A stretch of 51,675 nucleotides of DNA from Candidatus Woesearchaeota archaeon (GTDB lineage Archaea; Nanobdellota; Nanobdellia; SCGC-AAA011-G17; GW2011-AR18). The first letter of the stretch is position 1. Each line of letters opens with the position of its first letter. The stretch lies in contig JAGVZM010000005.1 of the NCBI GenBank assembly GCA_018302545.1, positions 1-51,675 on the forward strand. Direction: 5' to 3'. The position numbers were made by a program, and so were the translations under genes. Shown piece by piece: positions 27,113 through 37,568 of the stretch. A model generated the notes under the pieces. It ran no database searches. It was given only the letters and a program-made list of their open reading frames with translations, and had not been told where the DNA came from.

Positions 27113-28990
27113 ATGTGTGGTATAACTGGAATAATTTATTTTAAACCTAAAGATTGTAAAAAGTTTGTAAAGACTTTAAAAAACATGACTGATATTCTTA
27201 ATCATAGAGGTCCGGATGATTCTGGATTTTTTATTGCTAATTCTAGTAGTAGAAAATTTTCTAATTCTTTAAATAGAGTAAGTGGTAATTTTGATGTTGC
27301 TTTTGGCCATAGAAGATTAAGTATTTTAGATTTATCAAAAAAGGGAAAACAGCCAATGTCTAATAGAAATAAAAATTTATGGATTATATTTAATGGAGAG
27401 ATATATAATTATTTAGAATTACGTGAAGAATTGAAACTTAAAGGATATAAATTTAAAACAGGCACTGATACAGAAGTTATTCTTGCTGCTTATCAAGAAT
27501 GGGGAACAAATTGCTTTAATAGATTTAATGGTATGTGGGCTATAGCTTTATATGATGTTAAGAATAAAAAAGTTATATTTTCTAGGGACAGATTTGGAGT
27601 AAAACCTTTTTATTATTTTATGGATAAAGAAAAAATAATATTTGGTTCTGAGATTAAATCTATTTTAGCTTATCCAAATTTGAATGTTAAACCTAACTAT
27701 AAAGTTATTTATGATTATTTGAAAACTGGTTTGTTAGACCATACTAATGAAACTTTTTTTGATGGAATAAAAAAATTAAGTGGAAGTAGTTATGCTATTG
27801 TAGACTTTAAGAGTATGAAAATTAGTAAATATTGGCAATTGAAAACTAGAGGAATTTTAGGAGAACCTATTAAAAGTTTTAGGGATTTATTTACAGATTC
27901 TATTAATCTTAGATTAAGGAGTGATGTTCCTGTTGGTACTTGTTTAAGCGGAGGTATAGATTCTAGTTCTGTTGTTTGTGTTTTTAATAATCTTTTATAT
28001 AAATTTAAAGATAAAAATAGTAGGAGGGGGTTACAAAAAACTTTTTCAGCTTGTTTCAATAATAAAGATATAGATGAAAGGAAATATATTGAAGAATGTT
28101 TAAGTAAAACTAATGCTGAAAAGAATTATGTTTTTCCTGATTCAAAGGGACTTTGGAAAGATCTTAATGATCTTATTTATGTTCAAGAAGAACCTTTTGG
28201 TAGTACTTCTATATATTCTCAATATAATGTTATGAGACTTGCAAATAAAAAAGTTAAAGTGTTATTAGATGGACAAGGTTCTGATGAGTTGCTTGCAGGT
28301 TATATTCCTTATATTAAGTCTTATATTATTAGTTTAATAAAAAAAGGAAAGTTCTTTACTGCTTTACGAGAATGTTTATTAACGTTAGATATAACTCTCC
28401 CCTTTTTTATGAATTATATTAAAACCTCAAAGAAGAATAGAATTATGAATTTAATGTGTGGTCCGTTTTTTAATAATTCCATTGTGGATAATTCTCTAAA
28501 TAAGTGGGGCACAAGTAGTTTGAAAGATACTTTGGGGGCAGATTTTAGTAGTTTAAGCTTACCTGCTTTATTAAGATATGAGGATAAGAATTCAATGGCC
28601 TTTTCTATAGAAACAAGATTACCTTTTTTGGATTATAGGTTGGTTGAGTATGTTTTTAGTCTTGATGATACATATAAGATCCATAATGGTTGGACTAAAT
28701 ATATACTTAGGAGAGCGATGAAGAATTTAGTTCCTAGTAAAATTCTAAGAAGAAGAAAAAAACTTGGTTTTGCTACTCCAGAAGTTATTTGGTTAAGAGA
28801 ATTGAAAAGTGAAATTAGAAATGTTTTTGTTTCTGATAAATTTGCTAAACGGGGATTATTTAATCAGAGTTTAGTATTAAGCGAATTTGATAAATTTGTT
28901 AAAGGAAACAAAGATCATTATTATCCTCTTTTTTGGAGATTATTATGTTTGGAAATCTGGTTTAGGGTTTGGATAGATAAAAGACTCTAG
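27113..28990 (+). CDS. Asparagine synthase (glutamine-hydrolysing)-like amidotransferase
   Basis: MCGITGIIYF, NHRGPDDSGFF, GEIYNYLELREEL, LSGGIDSSSVVCVF, DGQGSDELLAGY. Confidence 0.9.
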   Translation: MCGITGIIYFKPKDCKKFVKTLKNMTDILNHRGPDDSGFFIANSSSRKFSNSLNRVSGNFDVAFGHRRLSILDLSKKGKQPMSNRNKNLWIIFNGEIYNYLELREELKLKGYKFKTGTDTEVILAAYQEWGTNCFNRFNGMWAIALYDVKNKKVIFSRDRFGVKPFYYFMDKEKIIFGSEIKSILAYPNLNVKPNYKVIYDYLKTGLLDHTNETFFDGIKKLSGSSYAIVDFKSMKISKYWQLKTRGILGEPIKSFRDLFTDSINLRLRSDVPVGTCLSGGIDSSSVVCVFNNLLYKFKDKNSRRGLQKTFSACFNNKDIDERKYIEECLSKTNAEKNYVFPDSKGLWKDLNDLIYVQEEPFGSTSIYSQYNVMRLANKKVKVLLDGQGSDELLAGYIPYIKSYIISLIKKGKFFTALRECLLTLDITLPFFMNYIKTSKKNRIMNLMCGPFFNNSIVDNSLNKWGTSSLKDTLGADFSSLSLPALLRYEDKNSMAFSIETRLPFLDYRLVEYVFSLDDTYKIHNGWTKYILRRAMKNLVPSKILRRRKKLGFATPEVIWLRELKSEIRNVFVSDKFAKRGLFNQSLVLSEFDKFVKGNKDHYYPLFWRLLCLEIWFRVWIDKRL

Positions 28991-29061
28991 GATTTAGTGA
29001 ATGTATTTTTTTATATTAATAAAGCTTATATATGTTTTTAATTTCCTTCCATTTGCTTAAT

Positions 29062-31020
29062 ATGTGTGGAATAACAGGTGTTTTTGGATTTGAAGATAAA
29101 GATCTTCTTAAGGAAATGGTTGGGATTTTGAAACACAGGGGGCCTGATTCTAAAGGTTATTTTTTGGATAAAAATATAATGTTGGGACATAGTAGATTAA
29201 GTATTATAGATCTTTCTGAAAAGGGAAATCAACCGTTATTTAATGAGGATAAATCTATGGCTATAATTGCTAATGGTGAGGTGTATAATTTTAAGAGCAT
29301 AAGAAATGAATTAGAGAAAAAGGGTCATAGATTTTCAAGTGATACTGATAGTGAAGTTATATTGCATTCATATGAAGAATATGGGTTGGACTTTGTTAAA
29401 TTACTTAATGGTTGTTTTGCTTTTGCTATTTGGGATTCTAATAAAAAACAAATGATATTAGCTAGAGATAGACATGGAATGAAACCTTTATTTTATACTT
29501 TTAATAATGGAAATTTTCTTTTCGGTTCTGAGATTAAGGCCATATTAATGCATAAAGATGTAAAAAGAGAAATTGATCCTATAGGTATAAATTATTTTGT
29601 AAATTTAAGATATTTTCCTAGAGATTCTACTCCCTTTTTTGGTATTAAGAAATTTTTACCTGCTTATATTATGGTTCTAGATAAAAATGGAATTGTGTCT
29701 TATGAGGAATATTGGAGACCTAAACTAGATTTCACAAATGAGTCTTTTGATGCTATTGTGTCTAATGTAGATAAAAAATTAGAGGAAGCTGTAAAACTTA
29801 AAATGACCTCTGATGTACCTGTTGCTTTTTTATTGTCTGGGGGAATTGACAGCAGTAGTTTAGTTGCTTATGCTTCTAAATTAGTTGACACTCCATTAAA
29901 AACCTATACTATGGGTTTTGGTGAAGAACAAGATGAGATAAAAGACGCGCAGGTTATTGCTGATTATTTTAAAACAGATCATGAAGTTTTGTCTATGAAA
30001 ACAAATTTAATTAAAGATTCTCCTAAATTGATTTGGCATGCTGATCATCCTAAAAGAAATTTATATCCTTATTATATTTCTAAATTAATCTCTGGTAAAG
30101 TTAAAGTTGTTTTAGGTGGTATAGGTGCTGATGAATTATTTGGAGGTTATAGTTGGAAGTATGTTGTTTCTAATCTTGCCTTAGATACTCGGAAAAATTT
30201 AGATGTTTCTGGAATGAAAAATGAAGTAGTAGAGAGTGCTAGAAAAATTTTACAATATCAAACTAGACATGGTTTTATTGAAGATGATAGATTTTTAGAA
30301 TATATAAAACGTTTGGCTAATATAGACAATAATACTGAATTGTACTTTATTTTTAAAACCTTAGATGAGGTTTATAATAACCATTATTTAAATAGGATAT
30401 ATCATGAAGACTTTTTTGAAAAAATACAAGAACCTTATGATAAAATAAAGAAAATTTATGAAACTTATTTTAATAACAATCATTCCTTTGTTGATCAAGT
30501 TCTCTTGACAGATTATTCTGTCAAATTAAAGGATGATTTTCTATTTGTGGATGATCATATGACTATGGCAAATTCTCTTGAATCGAGATCTCCCTTTTTG
30601 GAGAATAATTTAGTGGATTATTCTTTTACTATACCTTATAAATATAAGATTTTTAATCTTAGTAACTATCAACAAGGTAACCACATAGGGAAATTTGTTT
30701 TAAGGATGGCTGTAAAGGATAAGCTGCCTTCTAGAGTTTTTGATAAGCCTAAACAAGGTTGGGGTTCTGATGTTTTTGTTACTTATAAAACTGAATTAAA
30801 ACAATTTGCTCAATCCTTACCTGAGAGTTCAATCGTTAAAGATAAGATTATTAAAAAAGACTATATACATAATATATTAAACCACTATGAGAGTAGGAAT
30901 TTAATTAAGCATTATTGTACAATTTGGAATCTATTTGCTTTTGAAATTTGGAATAAAATGTATATCCATGATACAAATATTAAAAATCCAAATTTTAATA
31001 TAAATAATTATCTTAATTGA
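29062..31020 (+). CDS. Asparagine synthase (glutamine-hydrolysing)-like amidotransferase
   Basis: MCGITGVFGFEDK, KHRGPDSKGYF, LLSGGIDSSSLVAYA, GGIGADELFGGY; start moved from 29032 to 29062 to expose Cys2. Confidence 0.9.
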   Translation: MCGITGVFGFEDKDLLKEMVGILKHRGPDSKGYFLDKNIMLGHSRLSIIDLSEKGNQPLFNEDKSMAIIANGEVYNFKSIRNELEKKGHRFSSDTDSEVILHSYEEYGLDFVKLLNGCFAFAIWDSNKKQMILARDRHGMKPLFYTFNNGNFLFGSEIKAILMHKDVKREIDPIGINYFVNLRYFPRDSTPFFGIKKFLPAYIMVLDKNGIVSYEEYWRPKLDFTNESFDAIVSNVDKKLEEAVKLKMTSDVPVAFLLSGGIDSSSLVAYASKLVDTPLKTYTMGFGEEQDEIKDAQVIADYFKTDHEVLSMKTNLIKDSPKLIWHADHPKRNLYPYYISKLISGKVKVVLGGIGADELFGGYSWKYVVSNLALDTRKNLDVSGMKNEVVESARKILQYQTRHGFIEDDRFLEYIKRLANIDNNTELYFIFKTLDEVYNNHYLNRIYHEDFFEKIQEPYDKIKKIYETYFNNNHSFVDQVLLTDYSVKLKDDFLFVDDHMTMANSLESRSPFLENNLVDYSFTIPYKYKIFNLSNYQQGNHIGKFVLRMAVKDKLPSRVFDKPKQGWGSDVFVTYKTELKQFAQSLPESSIVKDKIIKKDYIHNILNHYESRNLIKHYCTIWNLFAFEIWNKMYIHDTNIKNPNFNINNYLN

Positions 31021-31030
31021 AACTAAAAAA

Positions 31031-32020
31031 ATGAAAATATTACATTGTCCCAGGAATATCGCTAGTAATGGCTGGATATTATCTAGAGAGCAAAGAAAAC
31101 TTGGATTAATTAGTGATGTAATGGTTTATTTAGACCATAGTATTACTCGTGGTTCTGATTATTCTTTGCATTTAGAAAGATACTCTATGAAATCAATTAA
31201 ATATACAATGGCTTTTATTTTAACTTCTATTTTTCTTTTTAAGGCTTTATTTAAATATGATCTTTTTCATTTTCATTATAGCTCTTTTTTCCCCTTTCAA
31301 ATTGATCTTCCAATAATAAAATTATTTAATAAAAAAATCATTTTTCTTTTTTCTGGTTGTGATGTACGTCTGAATTGTCCGCATCCTATTTGTAAGAAAA
31401 ATTATTATAAGAAGTTACGTTTAATAAGAAATGCGAAAAAGTATGGTAATGCTATTGTGGTTTATAATCCAGATTTATTGGATTTTGTAGATACTGCAGT
31501 TTACTTCCCTTATGCTATACCTTTGAATAGTTGGAAACCTTCTAAGACAAGTAAAAAATCTAATGATGTAATTAAAATTCTTCATGCTCCTTCTGATAGG
31601 TTTATAAAAGGGACTGAATATGTCATTAAGGCTATTAATCAACTTAAACAGGAAGGTTTTAATGTGGAGTTAATTTTATTAGAAAAAATTCCACATGATA
31701 AAGTTAAGTCTTATTATGAGGATGCTGATATAGTTGTAGATCAATTAATAATCGGTTGGTATGGTGCTTTTGCTGCTGAATCTATGGCTTTAGGAAAACC
31801 AGTTTGTTGTTACATCAGGGATGATCTTTGGAAATATGCTAAAGGCTGTCCTATTATTAATGTGAATAAAGAAAATCTTGCTGAGAGATTAAAGACCTTA
31901 ATTAAGAGTAAATCTCTTAGAAATAAATTAGGTAAAGAAGGTATGAAATATGTTAAAAAAATGCATGATTCAAAAAAAATAAATAAAATGTTTGTTGAAT
32001 TATATAAGGGGTCTATATGA
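31031..32020 (+). CDS. Glycosyltransferase, GT4-like
   Basis: GT-B pattern; VVDQLIIGWYGAFAAESMALGKPVCCYI acceptor/donor loop. Confidence 0.8.
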   Translation: MKILHCPRNIASNGWILSREQRKLGLISDVMVYLDHSITRGSDYSLHLERYSMKSIKYTMAFILTSIFLFKALFKYDLFHFHYSSFFPFQIDLPIIKLFNKKIIFLFSGCDVRLNCPHPICKKNYYKKLRLIRNAKKYGNAIVVYNPDLLDFVDTAVYFPYAIPLNSWKPSKTSKKSNDVIKILHAPSDRFIKGTEYVIKAINQLKQEGFNVELILLEKIPHDKVKSYYEDADIVVDQLIIGWYGAFAAESMALGKPVCCYIRDDLWKYAKGCPIINVNKENLAERLKTLIKSKSLRNKLGKEGMKYVKKMHDSKKINKMFVELYKGSI

Positions 32021-33195
32021 AAATACTTCAATTAGGTAATGTTGCAAATAATGGTTATGTTATGGCCAAATTTTTAAGAAGGCACGGTATAGAATGCGAT
32101 CTAGTTGTTGATAATTCTCATATATTTTCTCGTCCTGAGTTTGAAGATGGAGAATTTAAGAAGAATTATAATGTCAAGGAATATAATCCTGATTTTAGTA
32201 ATACTGGTCTTTTGTTTAAAACTGATATAAAAATAATTAACTTAAATTTGGGATTATGTAACTTAAGTGGATTGAGGAATTTAATAAAATTAATTAAATT
32301 GTCTCGTGGATATGATGTAATTAGTTCTTGGGATTCTTATACAATTTTTGCTTATCTTACTGGCAAACCTTATATTGTTCATCTTCCAGGAGGTTATCCC
32401 AAGTATATGAGGGGTTATAACTTTGGTGATCAGATTAATTTACCTAAGGGATTGAAAGGTAGGATCTTATTTTATTTATATAAGAAAGCAAAATTTATTG
32501 TTCTTACAATGCCTTATCAGTTAATAGATCTAGAGAAATTTGGATTTAAGAGTTTTTCTTTTGTACCTTTGCCTATCGATACTGAAAAATATAAACCTAT
32601 CAAGAGTGATTTTTATAAAAAATTACATGATAAATATAATGCTTCTTTAATAATCTTTAATCCATCTCGCCAAACTTGGAGTGTGAAAGGTAATAATCTC
32701 TTGATAAAAGCTTTTTCAAGATTTGTTAAAGAAATAGATTCAAGTGCACATTTGATTTGTTCAAATTGGGGAGAAGATCTAGATAAATCTTATAATCTAG
32801 TAAAGAAACTGAATATTGAAAAAAATGTGACTTTTATAGACCCATTACCTAAAATTGAATTAATAAAATAAATTAATGCTTCAGATATTATAACTGATCA
32901 ATTTGTTTTAGGCAGTTTAGGTGGTAGCGCTTTAGAAGCAATGTCTTGTGGTAAACCTGTTATTACTTCCTTAATTGAAGATATTTTTGGATCTCCTTAT
33001 CGGGGAGTTTTACCTCCAATATTAAATGCTAAAACAGATGATCAAATATTTAATGCTTTTTTAGCCTTAAAAAATAAAACTAAAAGATTACAAATGGGAA
33101 AATCATCTAGAAACTGGGTTAAAAAGTTTCATGATTCTGATATAATAATTGATAGATTTATAAATATTTATAAATCTGCTTTATATAAAAAATGA
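32017..33195 (+). pseudogene. Glycosyltransferase (GT4-like) interrupted by one in-frame TAA
   Basis: ORFs 32017-32871 and 32941-33195 are in the same frame; reading through TAA at 32869-32871 gives ...DPLPKIELIK*INASDIITDQFVLGSLGGSALEAMSCGKPVITSLIE..., a continuous GT-B C-domain. Confidence 0.8.
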
Positions 33196-34073
33196 AAATA
33201 TTAATAACTGGGGCTAATGGTTATATTGGAAGCAACTTAGTAAGAAAAATTTCTGAGAATAATAATCATGAAATTTATTGTATTATTAGATCCGCTGAAT
33301 CTATTGATAATAATCTTAAGGTTAATTGGATTATTCATGATTTATTTGAACCAATCCCTATTGAAATACTGCCAGACTATGTTGATATTATTATTCATCT
33401 TGCGCAATCTAAACATTATAAAGATTTTCCTGACAAAGCTTTAGATATCTTTAATATTAATTGTTCTGCTACTTTAACTCTTCTTAATTATGCTAAGATT
33501 AAGGGAGTGAAAAAATTTATTTATTCTTCTAGTGGGGGAATATATCAACCTAAAGAGGAGGCATATAAAGAGTCTGATTTTTTAAATCCCCTTAATTTTT
33601 ATTTTACCTCTAAGTATATAGCTGAGAGGTTAGTATTATCTTATTCAACCCATTTTAAATCAATAATTTTACGTTATTTTTTTGTTTATGGTCCAAATCA
33701 ACAGGAAATGTTTATACAAAGAATTATAAACTCTATAAAAGAGGACAAAACCATTTATATTGAAGGGGATGAAGGTTTAGTATTTACACCAACTTATATC
33801 GATGATGCTGTAAACTCTTTGATATCTGCAATTTCTTTGGAGACTTCGGCTATAGTTAATATTGGTGGTTTTGAATCTATTTCTTTAAAACAACTATGTA
33901 ATTATATTGGAGACTTACTAAATAGAAAACCTGTCTTTGAATATAAGGCCTTTAAATCTTCTCCTAATTATATTGCAGATACAACTAATATGAAGCAATT
34001 ACTTGGGATTAAAAACACAATTCCAATTAAAGAAGGTATTCTTAAGACAATTAAGAGTAGTATAGATCATTAG
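33192..34073 (+). CDS. NAD-dependent epimerase/dehydratase
   Basis: MKILITGANGYIGSNLVRKI Rossmann motif; YSSSGGIYQP; YFTSKYIAERL (YxxxK). Confidence 0.85.
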   Translation: MKILITGANGYIGSNLVRKISENNNHEIYCIIRSAESIDNNLKVNWIIHDLFEPIPIEILPDYVDIIIHLAQSKHYKDFPDKALDIFNINCSATLTLLNYAKIKGVKKFIYSSSGGIYQPKEEAYKESDFLNPLNFYFTSKYIAERLVLSYSTHFKSIILRYFFVYGPNQQEMFIQRIINSIKEDKTIYIEGDEGLVFTPTYIDDAVNSLISAISLETSAIVNIGGFESISLKQLCNYIGDLLNRKPVFEYKAFKSSPNYIADTTNMKQLLGIKNTIPIKEGILKTIKSSIDH

Positions 34074-34107
34074 TAAATTTAATTAATACCTTTTGATCTT
34101 TTTGTAT

Positions 34108-35532
34108 ATGTCTGATATTTCCACTATTCAGAAAAATTCATTGTGGCTATTTTTGGGAAAGCTTTTTTTATTATTAATAGGTATTTTTCTAAATGCTTGG
34201 ATTGCTAGATATTTAAATCCTGAGTTTTATGGTTTTTATTCTTTAGCTTTGAATTTCGTTGCTTTTTTTTCAGTCTTTGCTTCTTTGGGATTGGATGTAT
34301 TAATGATAAGGGAATTAAGTAAAAATTGGACTTTGTCAAGTAAATATCTTAGTATTATTATAAGACTTAAAATTTTATTATCATTTTTTTCTATATTGCT
34401 TGCAATTATTTTAGTTTTTTTATTGCCCTATTCTCATAGTTTAAAATTAGCAATCTCTATCTTTTCTTTGTCTATATTATTTACTTCTTTAGATACCACA
34501 TTTATTACAGTTTTTCTGATAAAATCAATTAATCGTATTACTGTTATTGGTGATGTTATATCTAAATCTTTCTATGCTGTTCTTGTTATTCTATTTATTT
34601 CTATTGGTGGTGGTTATTTATGGTTAATTGTTGCTAGTTTGTTTGCTCTTTTAGTTAAGTTGATTTATGACTTTTGGTATTTTACTAAATATGTTCATTT
34701 GAATTTAAATTATTTTGATAAAAAAGATTTGATTTATATTATAAAGAAATCTTTTCCTTTATTTATTATTAGTATTCTTTCTTTAATCTATTTTAGGATT
34801 GATATTATTATGTTGTCTTTTCTGGCAGATATCAATTCTGTTGGTTTTTATTCTGCATCCTTTAAGCTCTCTGAATTTTTTCATTTAATTCCAGGTATAT
34901 TATTTAGCGCTATGCTTCCTTTTTTAGTTACGTATTCTGAAAAAAATAAATCTAGATTAATAAAATCAATTAACCTTTCTTTAAAATATCTTTCTATCCT
35001 ATCTTTTCCTATTGTTATTGGTACTGTAATTCTTTCCTCTGAAATAATCAATTTAATTTATGGAAGCAGTTATACTACTTCTTCCATTTCACTTTCTTTA
35101 TTAATTTCTACAATTATTTTTGTTTTTTTTAATTATTCATTTGCAAATGGGTTATTTGTTTTAAATAATGAAAAATATATAACTAAAGTTGCTTTATCTG
35201 CTGTTTTGTTTAATATTATAACTAATTTTATTTTTATTCCTTTATATAGTTATAATGGGGCGGCTTTGACAACTTTATTTACTGAGATCCTGATCTTTCT
35301 TTTTTATTTTAGAAAACTTTCTAAGTCTTTTAAATTGTCTTTTATTTTTCTTCCAAAACTTATTTTTTGTACTATTCTAATGGGAATTTTAACTTTATTT
35401 TTAGATAGATTAAATTTATTTTTTGTTTTTAATATTATTTTTTCTGCAGTATTTTATATGGTTTTTATATTTGTTTTAAAAATCATTGACAAAGAGGACA
35501 TGAGCCGATTTTTTTATATTTTTAAGAGATAA
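34108..35532 (+). CDS. Polysaccharide flippase, Wzx/oligosaccharide transporter-like
   Basis: 12+ TMs; NSLWLFLGKLFLLLIGIFLNAWIARYLNPEFYGFYSLALNF. ATG 34108 favoured over the TTG at 34093. Confidence 0.85.
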   Translation: MSDISTIQKNSLWLFLGKLFLLLIGIFLNAWIARYLNPEFYGFYSLALNFVAFFSVFASLGLDVLMIRELSKNWTLSSKYLSIIIRLKILLSFFSILLAIILVFLLPYSHSLKLAISIFSLSILFTSLDTTFITVFLIKSINRITVIGDVISKSFYAVLVILFISIGGGYLWLIVASLFALLVKLIYDFWYFTKYVHLNLNYFDKKDLIYIIKKSFPLFIISILSLIYFRIDIIMLSFLADINSVGFYSASFKLSEFFHLIPGILFSAMLPFLVTYSEKNKSRLIKSINLSLKYLSILSFPIVIGTVILSSEIINLIYGSSYTTSSISLSLLISTIIFVFFNYSFANGLFVLNNEKYITKVALSAVLFNIITNFIFIPLYSYNGAALTTLFTEILIFLFYFRKLSKSFKLSFIFLPKLIFCTILMGILTLFLDRLNLFFVFNIIFSAVFYMVFIFVLKIIDKEDMSRFFYIFKR

Positions 35533-35580
35533 TTAGTTGAAATAGTAAGGGTTATAAATTAAGTTATGGGCTGAAATTAT

Positions 35581-36537
35581 ATGATTAGAAAATCTTTGAA
35601 AATTTTTATAACTAGAGCTTTTAGATTTTTAAATATCTTTAATATCGTAAAATTAAGGAGAGAAGTAGATGTTCTTTATTCAATGCTTTATAATTTAACT
35701 CATGATCTAGATTCCTCTCTTGATCTGACAAGTATACAAACTAAAGAAGCTTTTGGATTTCAATGGAGGAATTTGAAGGAAGGAGATTATCTTTTGAGTG
35801 ATCCTTGGTTTAAGGCAAATGTTAGTAAGATACTTTTTGAGGAAGAAATTCAAATTAAGCCTGAATGGTTTAAAGGAAAAGATGTTCTTGATATTGGTTG
35901 TGGTAATGGTAGGTGGTCATATGGCTTTGCTAAATTGGGCGCAAATATTACTGCTGTTGATATAAATCAAATTGCTATAGATGAGACAGAAAAGGCTATT
36001 AGTGATTTTAAGGTTGGAAAGAATTTTTATTTATCTCCTGTTGAATCTTTGTCAAAAAATTTACCTGCAAAAAAGTATGATCTTGTTTTTTGTTGGGGAG
36101 TTATTCACCATTGTAAAAGTTTTAATAAATCTCTAAAAGAACTTCTTAAATTTGTTAAAAAAGATGGAATCCTTTATTTATACCTTTATGGAAGAGACAG
36201 TTTAGACTATAATACTGATGTTGATCTTTTTAAGAGTCGTATTATGTATAATGTTTTACCAACTAAAGAAGATAAGTATAAATTTTTATTAAAAAAGGCA
36301 AGAGGAAACAAAGATAAGGTTCATAATTTTCATGATATTTATTCTCCTTTAATTAATAGAAGATTGGAATATAAATATGTTAAAGATTTCTTAAAATCTG
36401 AGGGGTTTGAAGATATAGTAAGGACCATAGATCATACAGAATTATTTATTCGAGCTATTAAAGGTAATGCTAAAGATTATTATAAAAAATATATATTGCC
36501 TAAAAAGAAAGCTCCTTATTGGTTTGAACATCATTAA
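35581..36537 (+). CDS. SAM-dependent methyltransferase
   Basis: GKDVLDIGCGNGRWSYGFAKLGANITAVDINQIAID; YDLVFCWGVIHHC. Confidence 0.85.
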   Translation: MIRKSLKIFITRAFRFLNIFNIVKLRREVDVLYSMLYNLTHDLDSSLDLTSIQTKEAFGFQWRNLKEGDYLLSDPWFKANVSKILFEEEIQIKPEWFKGKDVLDIGCGNGRWSYGFAKLGANITAVDINQIAIDETEKAISDFKVGKNFYLSPVESLSKNLPAKKYDLVFCWGVIHHCKSFNKSLKELLKFVKKDGILYLYLYGRDSLDYNTDVDLFKSRIMYNVLPTKEDKYKFLLKKARGNKDKVHNFHDIYSPLINRRLEYKYVKDFLKSEGFEDIVRTIDHTELFIRAIKGNAKDYYKKYILPKKKAPYWFEHH

Positions 36538-36596
36538 TTAACTTTACAGATCCTTAGATAGAAAATATTATAAGTAGATACTAAATTCTCTTTTTT

Positions 36597-37568
36597 ATGA
36601 ATTCGTTAAAGGATGCTAGGGTTCTCGTAATTGGTGGCGCTGGTTTTATAGGTAGTTTTGTTGTTGCTGAACTCTTAAAAGAAGATGTTAAAGAAATTAT
36701 AATTTATGATGATTTTTCAAGAGGTAAAATTGAAAATATAAATGATTCTTTAAATGATCCCAGGTGTAAAATTTTTGAACATGGTGGAGATATAAATAAA
36801 ATAGATGTTCTTGATCAAGCGATGCAAGGGATTGATTATGTTTTTCATTTAGCAGCTTTGTGGTTATTGCATTGCAAGGATTATCCAAGAAGTGCTTTTA
36901 GAGTTAATATAGAAGGAACATTTAATGTTCTTGAAGCTTGTGTTAAACATAAGGTTAAGAAATTAGTTTATTCTTCATCTGCTTCAGTTTATGGTGATGC
37001 TGTGGAAGTTCCAATGAAAGAAGATCATCCCTTTAATAACAGGAATTTTTATGGTGCAACAAAGATAGCTGGTGAGGCTATGTGTAGAGCATTTTATGAT
37101 AGGTATGGTTTGAATTATGTTGGATTAAGATATATGAATGTTTATGGACCTAATCAAGATCAAAAAGCTGTTTATACAGGAGTTATTCCTATAATGCTTA
37201 ATAAAATTGATGCTAATGATAGTCCGACTATAAATGGAGATGGAAGTCAAGCTTATGATTTTATTTATGTGGAAGATGTTGCAACGGCAAATATATGTGC
37301 TTTGAAGAGTAATTCTAAAGATGAGTTTTATAATGTGGGTACTGGAATTCAAACTACAATAAAAGAACTTTGTAATTTAATATTAGAATTAAAAAATTCT
37401 AAATTGAAAGTTACTTATGTTCCATATAAAGAAGATGATGCTAGAAGTTTAGTTAAAAATAGAATTGGGTCTACTTTTAAAGCTGAGGAAGAAATTAATT
37501 TTAATTATAAATATGATTTAGTTAATGGTTTAAAAAAATTAATTGAATGGAGAAATTTGAAAAAATGA
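36597..37568 (+). CDS. NAD-dependent nucleotide-sugar epimerase/dehydratase
   Basis: VLVIGGAGFIGSFVVAELL; YSSSASVYGD; YGATKIAGEAMCRAF; DFIYVEDVATA. Confidence 0.9.
   Translation: MNSLKDARVLVIGGAGFIGSFVVAELLKEDVKEIIIYDDFSRGKIENINDSLNDPRCKIFEHGGDINKIDVLDQAMQGIDYVFHLAALWLLHCKDYPRSAFRVNIEGTFNVLEACVKHKVKKLVYSSSASVYGDAVEVPMKEDHPFNNRNFYGATKIAGEAMCRAFYDRYGLNYVGLRYMNVYGPNQDQKAVYTGVIPIMLNKIDANDSPTINGDGSQAYDFIYVEDVATANICALKSNSKDEFYNVGTGIQTTIKELCNLILELKNSKLKVTYVPYKEDDARSLVKNRIGSTFKAEEEINFNYKYDLVNGLKKLIEWRNLKK

Noticed and set aside
37125-37352. Minus-strand ORF inside an epimerase gene
   Set aside because: Antisense to conserved epimerase motifs.
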